Origin: Balneolales bacterium | GTDB lineage: Bacteria > Bacteroidota > Rhodothermia > Balneolales > Natronogracilivirgulaceae | Assembly (NCBI GenBank): GCA_007127665.1 | Contig: SKYY01000080.1 | Span: 1 to 6,043, forward strand | Reading direction: 5' to 3' | DNA length: 6,043 nt | Part shown: positions 1 to 6,043 of the stretch, one piece after another | Layout of the letters: each line of letters begins with the position of its first letter | How positions within the stretch are numbered: the first letter of the stretch is position 1 | Program-made: the position numbers and the translations under genes | Notes under the pieces: model-generated | Told to the model about the DNA's origin: nothing | Database searches by the model: none | What the model saw: the letters and a program-made list of their open reading frames with translations, nothing else

Positions 1-852
1 AGCTGCTTCGGCAGTTACTGCAACATCAGCAGCAGTTTCGGCACCCTGGGGTCCGGTGCCAATGAAAAGAGCAATTACAGGACCGGCGGCAAACATCAAT
101 ACTGCTCCGGCAGCGGCCCATATGACAAACTGTGTAAGTCCCAGCATGGCGACCCCTGTAACCTTGCCCACCAGCAGCTCAAAGGGTCTGACCGAAGACG
201 CAACCACTTCTACGATACGGCTTGTTTTTTCCTCCATCACACTTCGCATAATCACCGCTCCGTAACCGAACATCGCGCCGTAAATTATAAAACCCATGAT
301 AAAACCAAGTATCATGTAGAAATCGCTGTCGGCTGCTTCCTCACCTTCAGGCGTGATGGTGAGGTTTTCGGTCTCTACGCGATCGGTAAGGATCTGACGA
401 ACCTCTGCGGGGGTATCCAGCCGGTCGAGCCTGATATCACGAACAACGCGCTGCACATCAGATCGTATCCGTGATGTCACGGTCATTCCCGCCGTGCCAC
501 CGTGGTAGAACATGGCACTACCCTTGCCGTCCAGCAGTTCATGCGGCACAACGAGGTACCCTTCCATTTCGCCCAGCATAAGGGATTGCCGCAACGAATC
601 AGGGTTTATTTCGGTCAGTTGGTAATAAACAGAGTCACTGGCCACAAGCTCCTGTCCGACTACACCGGTTTCATCAAATACAAGAAACTGGCGGACGCGG
701 TCGCCGGACATGGTCTGTATGACGGCTGGCAGCACCAGCAGGAGGATCATAACGACCGGCGCCAAAATGGTAGAAACGATAAATATCTTGCTTTTCAGAC
801 GTGTGAGATATTCTCTCTGGATAATAAGCAGGAGTTTCTCTTTTTGGATCAT
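1..852 (-). CDS. ABC-2 type (NatB-like) transporter permease, C-terminus cut by window edge
   Basis: This is the membrane subunit of an ABC exporter working with the ATPase encoded just upstream. The frame is open from the ATG at 852-850 to base 1 (284 codons) with no stop, so it is partial; relatives are usually somewhat over 400 residues. Residues 1-21 are a basic cytoplasmic start (IQREYLTRLKSK), followed by a first membrane segment at about 23-46. A soluble, probably extracytoplasmic domain of about 130 residues follows. A second membrane segment lies at about 178-202, then the family motif MEEKTSRIVEV (206-216) with SSVRPFELLVGK after it, and a third hydrophobic stretch at about 232-266. 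This layout is the ABC-2/NatB pattern. The start codon overlaps the ATPase stop as ATGA, suggesting translational coupling. The substrate is not deducible: Na+ export is known for Bacillus NatAB, but many relatives have no assigned cargo. The family call is firm, the function open. Confidence 0.9.
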   Translation of the reverse strand, partial: MIQKEKLLLIIQREYLTRLKSKIFIVSTILAPVVMILLLVLPAVIQTMSGDRVRQFLVFDETGVVGQELVASDSVYYQLTEINPDSLRQSLMLGEMEGYLVVPHELLDGKGSAMFYHGGTAGMTVTSRIRSDVQRVVRDIRLDRLDTPAEVRQILTDRVETENLTITPEGEEAADSDFYMILGFIMGFIIYGAMFGYGAVIMRSVMEEKTSRIVEVVASSVRPFELLVGKVTGVAMLGLTQFVIWAAAGAVLMFAAGPVIALFIGTGPQGAETAADVAVTAEAA

Positions 853-1760
853 GACGGGGTCTCCCTTGAAACGGTATCAATGAATATTTCCTGTATACTC
901 GGTTGCACGAGCTCAAAGCCTCGGACACGCACATGACTCTGCGCCTGCTGCAAAATGGCCTGGTCATCAGCGCCTTCGAGCAGCCGAAGTTCCGCAAAGT
1001 TGGTTGATTTGTTATTTATGCGGACGTTTTTCAACTCGGAAAGAAAACGGTTGTCACCCGTAAATCGCAGACGGATGCTATTAAGGCCATATGATGATCG
1101 GATCTTGTCCAGTTCTCCGTTGAGGATAAGCCTGCCCTTGTTGAACAGGGCGATATCATCGCAGATTTGTTCTACCTGTTCCATTCTATGCGTAGCAAAA
1201 AAGATGGTTTTTCCGGCATCGCGCAGTTCCAGGATCACATCCTTCAGCATTTCACTGTTGATAGGGTCAAGTCCGCTGAAGGGTTCATCAAAAATCAGAC
1301 AATCGGGGTCATGTGCAATGGTTGCTACAAACTGGATTTTTTGTTGCATTCCCTTTGAGAGTTCACCGACTTCCTGGCCAATCCACTCGTATGCACCAAA
1401 ACGCTCCAGCCAGTAGCGAATCCGTTTGCGGGCATCCTCCCTGGAAAGCCCTCTCAGCCTCGCCAAATAGACCAGCTGTTCTCCAACTTTCATTTTTTTA
1501 TACAGCCCTCGTTCCTCAGGAAGATATCCAAGGCGTGCTTGTGTTTCCGGACCGGTCGGAGTTCCAAATACCGTAATAATGCCGGTATCTGGCTTTAGAA
1601 TATAAGTAAGCATGCGGATACTGGTTGTTTTTCCAGCACCGTTGGGTCCGAGCAGCCCGAAAATCCGGCCCTTGCCTACTTCAAAGCTGACGTCGTTCAC
1701 AGCTTTAGTGTCGCCAAATTTTTTGGTGACGCCTTTGAACCGAACGATGGAATCACTCAT
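849..1760 (-). CDS. ABC transporter ATP-binding protein, NatA/DUF4162 type
   Basis: This 303-residue cytoplasmic ATPase should power the adjacent permease. The nucleotide-binding domain fills about residues 5-220. It has Walker A GPNGAGKTT at 38-46, the Q-loop region GYLPEERGLY at 78-87 (Glu in the usual Gln place, as is common in this subfamily), the signature LSKGMQQK at 134-141, Walker B CLIFDEP at 154-160 followed by the D-loop SGLD, and the switch histidine H191. All catalytic elements look intact. The C-terminal 80 or so residues, ending in SIQEIFIDTV, match the DUF4162-type tail seen in NatA-like and drug-export ATPases. The length is normal for the family. The start at 1760 is the natural one because the fold begins at once (SIVRFKGVTKKFG). 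No clear Shine-Dalgarno precedes it, which is usual for Bacteroidota-type genomes. The stop overlaps the permease start by four bases. The exported substrate cannot be told from sequence. Confidence 0.95.
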   Translation of the reverse strand: MSDSIVRFKGVTKKFGDTKAVNDVSFEVGKGRIFGLLGPNGAGKTTSIRMLTYILKPDTGIITVFGTPTGPETQARLGYLPEERGLYKKMKVGEQLVYLARLRGLSREDARKRIRYWLERFGAYEWIGQEVGELSKGMQQKIQFVATIAHDPDCLIFDEPFSGLDPINSEMLKDVILELRDAGKTIFFATHRMEQVEQICDDIALFNKGRLILNGELDKIRSSYGLNSIRLRFTGDNRFLSELKNVRINNKSTNFAELRLLEGADDQAILQQAQSHVRVRGFELVQPSIQEIFIDTVSRETPS

Positions 1761-1800
1761 ACTGTATCATTGTTTTGGTTATGAAGTGTACAGATACAAT
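1761..1800. repeat. Imperfect inverted repeat abutting the ATPase start codon
   Basis: The arms are ACTGTATC (1761-1768) and GATACAAT (1793-1800), complementary at seven of eight positions, separated by 24 bases. The right arm also contributes to a small TGTA-CAGA-TACA dyad at 1787-1798. The left arm touches the ATG of the ABC ATPase, so on the minus strand the pair would sit in the mRNA leader. It could be a repressor operator with half-sites about three helical turns apart, or a weak leader stem. In AT-rich DNA it could also be chance. Confidence 0.35.
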
Positions 1801-1896
1801 GGAAAAATAAAGTTTGTAAGATAGTCTTTGAATTTCTTATATACCTGTAAATTATTGAACCTGACGATATTTCTTCCGGTCAATTAATTCGAGTGC

Positions 1897-1911
1897 GGAA
1901 AGCTTGTTTCC
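1897..1911. repeat. Short inverted repeat upstream of glgA
   Basis: GGAAA (1897-1901) and TTTCC (1907-1911) form a perfect 5-base dyad around GCTTG, with the AAGCTT palindrome at 1900-1905 inside it. It lies just upstream of the candidate TATAAT (1934-1939), roughly where a -35 region or an operator would be. The stem is too short to act as a terminator and no T-run follows. An operator role is only a guess. Confidence 0.25.
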
Positions 1912-1933
1912 TATAACTTTCCAACGAAATACA

Positions 1934-1939
1934 TATAAT
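1934..1939 (+). promoter_or_regulatory. Possible -10 box of the glgA promoter
   Basis: A perfect TATAAT hexamer starts 43 bases before the glgA ATG, which would put transcription start near 1946 and give a leader of about 30 bases. No TTGACA-like -35 lies 16-18 bases upstream; CTATAA occupies that place. A Bacteroidota-style alternative, TAACTTTC at 1914-1921, differs by one base from the TAnnTTTG consensus of that group. Which, if either, is used cannot be told from sequence. Confidence 0.35.
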
Positions 1940-1976
1940 CCACCAGTTTACGTAAATCACAGCAGAAAAGTTTCAT

Positions 1977-3419
1977 ATGCAGGTTATTCATATCAGTTTT
2001 GAGTGTTATCCGGTGGCCAAAGCCGGCGGTTTGGCCGATGTTGTTGGCGCTCTTCCCAAATATTTGCAGCAATTTGATGTCGATTCATGGGTAGTCATGC
2101 CGCATTTTGATATAGAGTGGGTGCGCAACCATCAATTCGATACTGTTCATTCAGGCGTTGCCCGGCTGGGTGAGGAGCGCTTTGAATACCGGATCGTACG
2201 GGAAGCGGGCGGGGTCCTCGGATTTCCATTGTACCTTGTGGATATACCTGGCAGGCTTGACAGGCCCGGGATCTATATCGATCCACAAAGTGATTTTCCT
2301 TACTGGGATGAATTCGAGCGGTTTGTCACGTTTCAGATTGCAGTTCTTGACTGGCTGAAATCATTCAGTGAGAAACCTGATGTGATTCACTGTCATGATC
2401 ATCACACAGCGCTTATCCCGTTTTTGATGACCAGCTCACCGGTGTATCATGAATTCCGCACTATACCCTCGGTCCTGACCATCCACAACGGACATTACCA
2501 GGGATGGTACGACCCTGAAAAACGATTTCTGCTGCCCAAAACAGATCCTGAACGGGAAGGGTTCCTCTACTGGAACGGCCGAATGAACGCTCTTTCGGCA
2601 GGTATCCGCACGGCCTGGAAAATCACCACTGTATCCGATTCCTATCTGCATGAACTGCAGCACTCATGCAAGGGACTGGAATCCCTGCTATCCTACGAGC
2701 ACATGAAATCAGTCGGTATCATCAATGGGATCGATACCGATGTGTGGAATCCTGAAACAGATCCGCTCATCATCAAAACCTATAATGAAAAGAATTTTCA
2801 GGAGGGAAAGGAGAAAAACAAGGAGTGGATCTGCAATGAGTTTGGTTTTGACACCGAGCTTCCTTTGTACTCTTTTATAGGAAGGCTGGTGAGTGAGAAA
2901 GGTGCCGATCTTCTGCCGGATCTGATCGTCCGCTACCTTGAGACGGGCCTCAAGGGGAGTTTTCTGATCCTTGGAACCGGTGAGCCATGGCTCCATGACA
3001 AATTCAGGGAGCTGAAAGGGCGCTATGTGAATTTCTTTGATGCGTCCCTTACCTACAATGAAGAGCTGGCGCATCGCATCTATGCGGCCAGTGACTTTCT
3101 CATGATGCCTTCAAGGGTGGAGCCTTGCGGGCTCAATCAGATGTACGCCATGCGGTATGCCACACTGCCCATTGTGAGAAGCATTGGCGGCCTCAGGGAT
3201 ACCGTCAAAGATTATTCGCAGCCGGACGGATACGGTATCCTCTTTAATCATTTCAATCTTGATGATGCCTACCACGCGCTGCAAAGAGCATCCACGGTTT
3301 ATTATGACAGGAAGCTGATGACCACGCTTCAAAAGAGAGCGATTACCAGAGATTTCTCCTGGTACAGCTCGGCGGAAAAATATCACAAAATGTATGAATC
3401 ATTAATCAAGGAGAAGTAA
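1977..3419 (+). CDS. glgA: Glycogen/starch synthase (GT5, ADP-glucose dependent)
   Basis: GlgA transfers glucose from ADP-glucose to the non-reducing end of an alpha-1,4-glucan in the cytoplasm. The 480-residue length is normal for bacterial GT5 synthases. The N-terminal half opens with the family motif KAGGLADV (15-22), whose lysine contacts ADP-glucose, and carries HCHDHHTA (138-145), the counterpart of the E. coli HAHDWH segment, then TIHNGHYQGW. GIINGID (247-253) leads into the C-terminal half, which has GRLVSEKG (302-309), aligning R303 and K308 with the phosphate-binding Arg300/Lys305 of E. coli, and SRVEPCGLNQ (379-388) with the catalytic-site E382 and C384. No key residue is missing. 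The ATG at 1977 fits because the first strand (QVIHISFECYP) starts at residue 2; only a weak AGAAAAG precedes it. It leads the rightward operon, and glgC follows after 2 bases. The HNGHYQGWY segment is Bacteroidota-like. Adjacent glgC supports ADP-glucose as donor. Confidence 0.95.
   Translation: MQVIHISFECYPVAKAGGLADVVGALPKYLQQFDVDSWVVMPHFDIEWVRNHQFDTVHSGVARLGEERFEYRIVREAGGVLGFPLYLVDIPGRLDRPGIYIDPQSDFPYWDEFERFVTFQIAVLDWLKSFSEKPDVIHCHDHHTALIPFLMTSSPVYHEFRTIPSVLTIHNGHYQGWYDPEKRFLLPKTDPEREGFLYWNGRMNALSAGIRTAWKITTVSDSYLHELQHSCKGLESLLSYEHMKSVGIINGIDTDVWNPETDPLIIKTYNEKNFQEGKEKNKEWICNEFGFDTELPLYSFIGRLVSEKGADLLPDLIVRYLETGLKGSFLILGTGEPWLHDKFRELKGRYVNFFDASLTYNEELAHRIYAASDFLMMPSRVEPCGLNQMYAMRYATLPIVRSIGGLRDTVKDYSQPDGYGILFNHFNLDDAYHALQRASTVYYDRKLMTTLQKRAITRDFSWYSSAEKYHKMYESLIKEK
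3408..3413 (+). promoter_or_regulatory. Shine-Dalgarno site for glgC inside the glgA end
   Basis: AAGGAG sits in the last codons of glgA, eight bases before the ATG at 3422 and eleven before a second in-frame ATG at 3425. The spacing favours 3422 as the start. Its place inside the upstream gene fits translational coupling of the two enzymes. Confidence 0.65.
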
Positions 3420-3421
3420 CC

Positions 3422-4693
3422 ATGATGGAATCAACAATAGCCGTTATACTTGGTGGCGGTGCCGGAAGCCGTCTTTTTCCTCTGACAAAAAACAGATCCA
3501 AACCCGCAGTGCCGGTGGGGGGGAAGTACCGGCTCGTGGATATACCCATATCCAACTGCCTGCACTCTGAGATCCGTCAAATATATGTACTAACGCAGTT
3601 CAATTCAGCCTCACTTAATCAGCACGTCAAGAACACATTTCACTTCGACCCTTTCTCAAGGGGCTTTGTTGATATCCTTGCGGCAGAACAGACTCCAAGT
3701 TCTCACCAGTGGTATCAGGGTACCGCGGACGCTGTCCGTCAGACCTTCCGCTACCTGCAGAATCACCGGGCCGACAAGATCTTCATCCTGTCGGGAGACC
3801 AGCTGTACCAGATGGATTACCGTAAAATGATGAAGGCCCATGATGAGAATAACGCGGAGCTGACAATCGGGACCATTCCTGTGAATGCCCATGACGCAAC
3901 GGGATTCGGAATCCTGAAAACAGATGACCATGGGATGATCGAAAGTTTCATTGAAAAGCCTACATTGGAACAGCTTGACGGATGGGAGTCGGAGGTACCT
4001 GATGAAATGAAAGCGCAGGGCAAAGTGTATCTCGCTTCCATGGGTATCTATATCTTCAATAAGGAGACACTCTGGAACCTTATCAACGACAATCCGGAGG
4101 CCCTTGACTTCGGAAGGGAAATCATACCGAAAGCCATCTCTTCCAGGATGAAGGTCGCCAGTTACAAATACACCGGCTACTGGACGGATATCGGGACGAT
4201 TCGTTCGTTTTATGATGCCAATCTGGAGCTGGCGGACCCTCTTCCACAGTTTGATCTCTACGCAACCGGCAAAAGGATTTTTACCAGGCCCCGACTGCTT
4301 CCACCCACCAAAATGTACGGAACCGAGACGGATCGCTCTCTGATCGCCGAGGGGTGCATAATTGAGGCAAAATCAATTTTCCACTCGATTATCGGTATTC
4401 GTTCGCGGATCGGACCCAACAGTGTGATCAGGGAGTCCATCATGATGGGTAATGATTTCTACCCGTCCCTCGAAGAACTGAGTGAATCAAATCCTGATAT
4501 GCCGGCACGCGGCATCGGAGAGGGTTGCCATATCGAGCGCGCCATCATTGACAAAAACGCACGGATCGGTAACAATGTCAAGATTGTAGGCGGAGATCAC
4601 CTGGAAAATACCCGAAATGAAAACTATTCCATTGTGGATGGAATCGTTGTGGTTGAAAAAAACGGAATCATCAGAGAGGGAACCGTAATCTGA
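3422..4693 (+). CDS. glgC: Glucose-1-phosphate adenylyltransferase (ADP-glucose pyrophosphorylase)
   Basis: GlgC makes ADP-glucose and pyrophosphate from ATP and glucose-1-phosphate, the regulated first step of glycogen synthesis. The 423-residue length is usual. The nucleotidyltransferase domain fills about residues 5-270: GGGAGSRLFPLT (11-22), RSKPAVPVGGKYR (25-37), WYQGTADAV (97-105), SGDQLYQMDY (124-133) with the catalytic-type D126, FIEKP (176-180) with the sugar-phosphate lysine K179, SMGIY (206-210) and YWTDIGT (253-259). A left-handed beta-helix follows from about 300 on, with hexapeptide-like repeats. The overall style, including PVGGKYRLVDIPISN, IIDKNARIG (375-383) and the tail GIVVVEKN (407-414), is that of cyanobacterial/plant enzymes rather than E. 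coli. At the place of the E. coli fructose-bisphosphate Lys39 it has N24. The start at 3422 is backed by AAGGAG. It lies 2 bases after glgA and 24 before the next gene, so co-transcription is likely. Confidence 0.96.
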   Translation: MMESTIAVILGGGAGSRLFPLTKNRSKPAVPVGGKYRLVDIPISNCLHSEIRQIYVLTQFNSASLNQHVKNTFHFDPFSRGFVDILAAEQTPSSHQWYQGTADAVRQTFRYLQNHRADKIFILSGDQLYQMDYRKMMKAHDENNAELTIGTIPVNAHDATGFGILKTDDHGMIESFIEKPTLEQLDGWESEVPDEMKAQGKVYLASMGIYIFNKETLWNLINDNPEALDFGREIIPKAISSRMKVASYKYTGYWTDIGTIRSFYDANLELADPLPQFDLYATGKRIFTRPRLLPPTKMYGTETDRSLIAEGCIIEAKSIFHSIIGIRSRIGPNSVIRESIMMGNDFYPSLEELSESNPDMPARGIGEGCHIERAIIDKNARIGNNVKIVGGDHLENTRNENYSIVDGIVVVEKNGIIREGTVI

Positions 4694-4708
4694 CAGAAAA
4701 ACGTATTC

Positions 4709-4712
4709 GGAG
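4709..4712 (+). promoter_or_regulatory. Shine-Dalgarno site deciding the lipoprotein gene start
   Basis: GGAG lies five bases before the ATG at 4718. A second in-frame ATG at 4739 has no such site, so 4718 is preferred even though it gives a fairly long signal peptide of 38 residues. Confidence 0.5.
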
Positions 4713-4717
4713 TAATC

Positions 4718-6043
4718 ATGTCGATCATCAAGCTGACCATGAAACCGTCGCAACTTAATGTTGAAACGGGCAAATGGAATTGTATTCTCCTGTTTTTTCC
4801 GCTGCTTCTTCTGGCGGCAGCGCTGAGTGGCTGCGGACAAGAAACCGCTCCGGAAAGATCCGCAACCCTGGCCGTGGGCGACACGGTTACAATTGCAGTT
4901 ATGGCCACTGCGGATGTGCACGGCCGGGTGAGGGCCTGGGACTACTACCGTGACCGAAAAGAGCCCCGGTATGCACTCTCAAAGCTCGCGACACTCGTTG
5001 ATTCCGTCAGGGCGGTCCGGGAACACACCATGCTGCTGGATGCCGGCGACTGGCTTCAGGGCAACCCGTTTGCCGAGTATTTTGCCCTGCACGACCCTCA
5101 AAACCGGCATTATCCCTTTCTTACAGCGACCGGCCATATGGATTTCGACGCCATCGTGCTGGGAAATCACGAGTTCAATTTCGGCCTGGAATATCTGAAC
5201 AGTCAGATAGAGATGACGGATACGCCCATCATTGGTGCCAACATTTACCATCATGGTACCGATGAGCCCGCCTATCCACCCTACATTATCACTGAACTGG
5301 CGGGCATCCGCGTGGCTGTCGTGGGCCTGACCACACCGGGTTCCGCTGTCTGGGACAGACCGCGCGTGGAAGGCATCCTGGATTTCGGTGACGGCCTGGA
5401 AGCCGCCCGCCGATTTGTACAGGAAGTGCGGGAGGAGCATCACGCTGATCTGGTGATCATCCTGGCGCATACCGGGCTCGACGGCGGCACAAGCTATCAT
5501 CGTGACGACCTTGGCGATGAAAATTTCGGCAGAGCCGTTGGGGAGAAGGTGCCGGGAGTGGACCTGCTGGTGCTGGGACATACGCACCGCGCCATTGATG
5601 ACGTCATCCTCGAAGGAGCCGACGGTCGTGACGTCGGGGTCATTCAGCCCGGCCGCTGGGCGTCTCATCTTGGAGTTGCTGAAATGGATATTGTCCGGAA
5701 AGAGGATGGGACGATCCGCGTTGTTTCCATGTCCACTGCAAATCACAGTGTGGCAGAGGTGGATGAACATCCCGAAATAGTGGCCCTGACCCTTGAAGCG
5801 CATCAGGACGTGGTTGCATTTGTGACAGAACCTATGGCCATGACCGATGACGAATGGTCGGCGCGTGATGCCCGAAAAGAAGACACCCCTGTCATTGATC
5901 TCATTCAGACCGTACAGAAAGAGCAGACCGGGGCGCAGCTATCGGCGGCGGCGGCTTTCAACACCTCCGTTTCTTTTGGCCCGGGACCCGTCACACGCGG
6001 CGACATTGCCCTGCTCTATCCCTATTTCAACACCCTGTACAAA
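4718..6043 (+). CDS. CpdB/UshA-family metallophosphatase (nucleotidase) lipoprotein, C-terminus cut by window edge
   Basis: This is a predicted extracytoplasmic two-metal phosphoesterase acting on nucleotides, 2',3'-cyclic nucleotides or nucleotide sugars. The frame is open for 442 codons to the window end; relatives are about 500-650 residues. A hydrophobic stretch at 23-36 ends in the lipobox LSGC with C39, so it should be a lipid-anchored protein. Metal-binding motifs of the calcineurin-like domain follow in order: ADVHGR (65-70), LLDAGDWLQGNP (106-117), GNHEFNFG (149-156), AHTGLD (250-255) and GHTH (287-290), then QPGRWASHLG (310-319). The C-terminal nucleotidase domain begins near 389, with LSAAAAF (408-414) and LYPYFNTL (433-440). 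WDYY (74-77) after the first motif, the LSAAAxF form and LYxYxNTL resemble CpdB/YfkN-type 2',3'-cyclic phosphodiesterase/3'-nucleotidases more than UshA. It follows glgC by 24 bases with no terminator. Two hand-counted 60-base lines gave about 62% GC, versus 42-55% in four lines of glgA/glgC. The exact substrate is uncertain. Confidence 0.9.
   Translation, partial: MSIIKLTMKPSQLNVETGKWNCILLFFPLLLLAAALSGCGQETAPERSATLAVGDTVTIAVMATADVHGRVRAWDYYRDRKEPRYALSKLATLVDSVRAVREHTMLLDAGDWLQGNPFAEYFALHDPQNRHYPFLTATGHMDFDAIVLGNHEFNFGLEYLNSQIEMTDTPIIGANIYHHGTDEPAYPPYIITELAGIRVAVVGLTTPGSAVWDRPRVEGILDFGDGLEAARRFVQEVREEHHADLVIILAHTGLDGGTSYHRDDLGDENFGRAVGEKVPGVDLLVLGHTHRAIDDVILEGADGRDVGVIQPGRWASHLGVAEMDIVRKEDGTIRVVSMSTANHSVAEVDEHPEIVALTLEAHQDVVAFVTEPMAMTDDEWSARDARKEDTPVIDLIQTVQKEQTGAQLSAAAAFNTSVSFGPGPVTRGDIALLYPYFNTLYK

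Larger units (their letters stand above)
1761..1976. promoter_or_regulatory. Divergent intergenic spacer carrying both promoters
   Basis: These 216 AT-rich bases separate the leftward ABC operon from the rightward glg operon, so they must hold the promoters of both unless transcription enters from farther away. There is no open frame of note and no RNA gene that I can recognise. Visible items are a TATAAT hexamer at 1934-1939 on the plus strand, an inverted repeat just before the ATPase start (1761-1800), a short inverted repeat at 1897-1911 and the palindrome AATTAATT at 1882-1889. On the minus strand TTGACC (1883-1878) resembles a -35 box, but no good -10 lies at the right distance. TATATAAG nearby on that strand (about 1842-1835) is a possible -10 without a clear -35. 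The promoter role is inferred from gene layout. Confidence 0.7.

Noticed and set aside
502..936. Plus-strand open frame of 144 codons opposite the permease and ATPase genes
   Set aside because: The minus strand carries a continuous ABC-2 permease frame with correct motifs and an ATGA junction here, so the plus-strand frame is a shadow.
955..1416. Plus-strand open frame of 153 codons opposite the ABC ATPase
   Set aside because: It is serine/arginine-rich antisense translation of a fully motif-complete ATPase, and no independent evidence supports it.
1761..1976. Possible riboswitch or small RNA in the divergent spacer
   Set aside because: The dyads are short and scattered, there is no multi-stem structure I can recognise, and the likely glgA leader is only about 30 bases.
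4694..4717. Possible terminator between glgC and the lipoprotein gene
   Set aside because: The 24-base gap has no stem of useful length and no T-run on the plus strand; it holds a short A-run and the GGAG ribosome site instead.
4487..4921. Open frame on the minus strand spanning the glgC end and the lipoprotein start
   Set aside because: It crosses two well-supported plus-strand genes, its translation is low-complexity and unlike any family I know, and it has no start context or partner gene.
4979..5803. Long open frame on the minus strand (274 codons) opposite the nucleotidase gene
   Set aside because: It is antisense to a gene with clear, ordered metallophosphatase motifs. Its translation is rich in His/Met/Arg/Gly with no recognisable domain, and GC-rich coding DNA often leaves the opposite strand open.
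1..6043. CRISPR array, tRNA/rRNA, insertion sequence, toxin-antitoxin or defence genes
   Set aside because: No direct repeats with regular spacing, no cloverleaf-like segments, no transposase or terminal repeats, and all coding capacity is explained by transport and metabolic genes.

Overview
The window looks like chromosomal DNA of a Bacteroidota-superphylum bacterium, most likely in the Balneolota/Rhodothermota neighbourhood. This lineage call is an inference from protein style, not a database match. The ABC-2 permease has the MEEKTSRIVEV motif form common there, and the GT5 synthase has the HNGHYQGWY-type segment typical of that group. No mobile element, tRNA, rRNA, CRISPR array or plasmid/phage gene was seen.

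Layout: the window holds two divergent transcription units separated by a 216-base AT-rich spacer (1761-1976). On the minus strand, reading leftward from 1760, lies an ABC exporter pair. A NatA-type ATPase (849-1760) overlaps its ABC-2/NatB-type permease by four bases (ATGA). The permease runs from 852 off the left edge, so its C-terminus is missing. On the plus strand, reading rightward from 1977, lie glgA (glycogen/starch synthase, 1977-3419), glgC (glucose-1-phosphate adenylyltransferase, 3422-4693) and a lipoprotein of the CpdB/UshA metallophosphatase family (4718 to the right edge, C-terminus missing). The glgA-glgC gap is 2 bases and the glgC-lipoprotein gap is 24 bases with no terminator, so one operon is likely.

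Function: GlgC makes ADP-glucose from glucose-1-phosphate and ATP, and GlgA adds the glucose to a growing alpha-1,4-glucan. Together they are the committed steps of bacterial glycogen synthesis. No branching enzyme, phosphorylase or debranching enzyme is in the window. The third gene product should act outside the cytoplasm on nucleotides or cyclic nucleotides, and its link to glycogen is unproven. The ABC pair is a separate export or membrane-remodelling system with unknown substrate.

Overall this is ordinary core-metabolism DNA. The points most worth a second look are the cyanobacterial/plant-style regulatory tail of GlgC, the extracytoplasmic nucleotidase placed behind the glycogen genes, and two small inverted repeats in the divergent spacer. 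I found no evidence for a new defence, mobile or RNA system.
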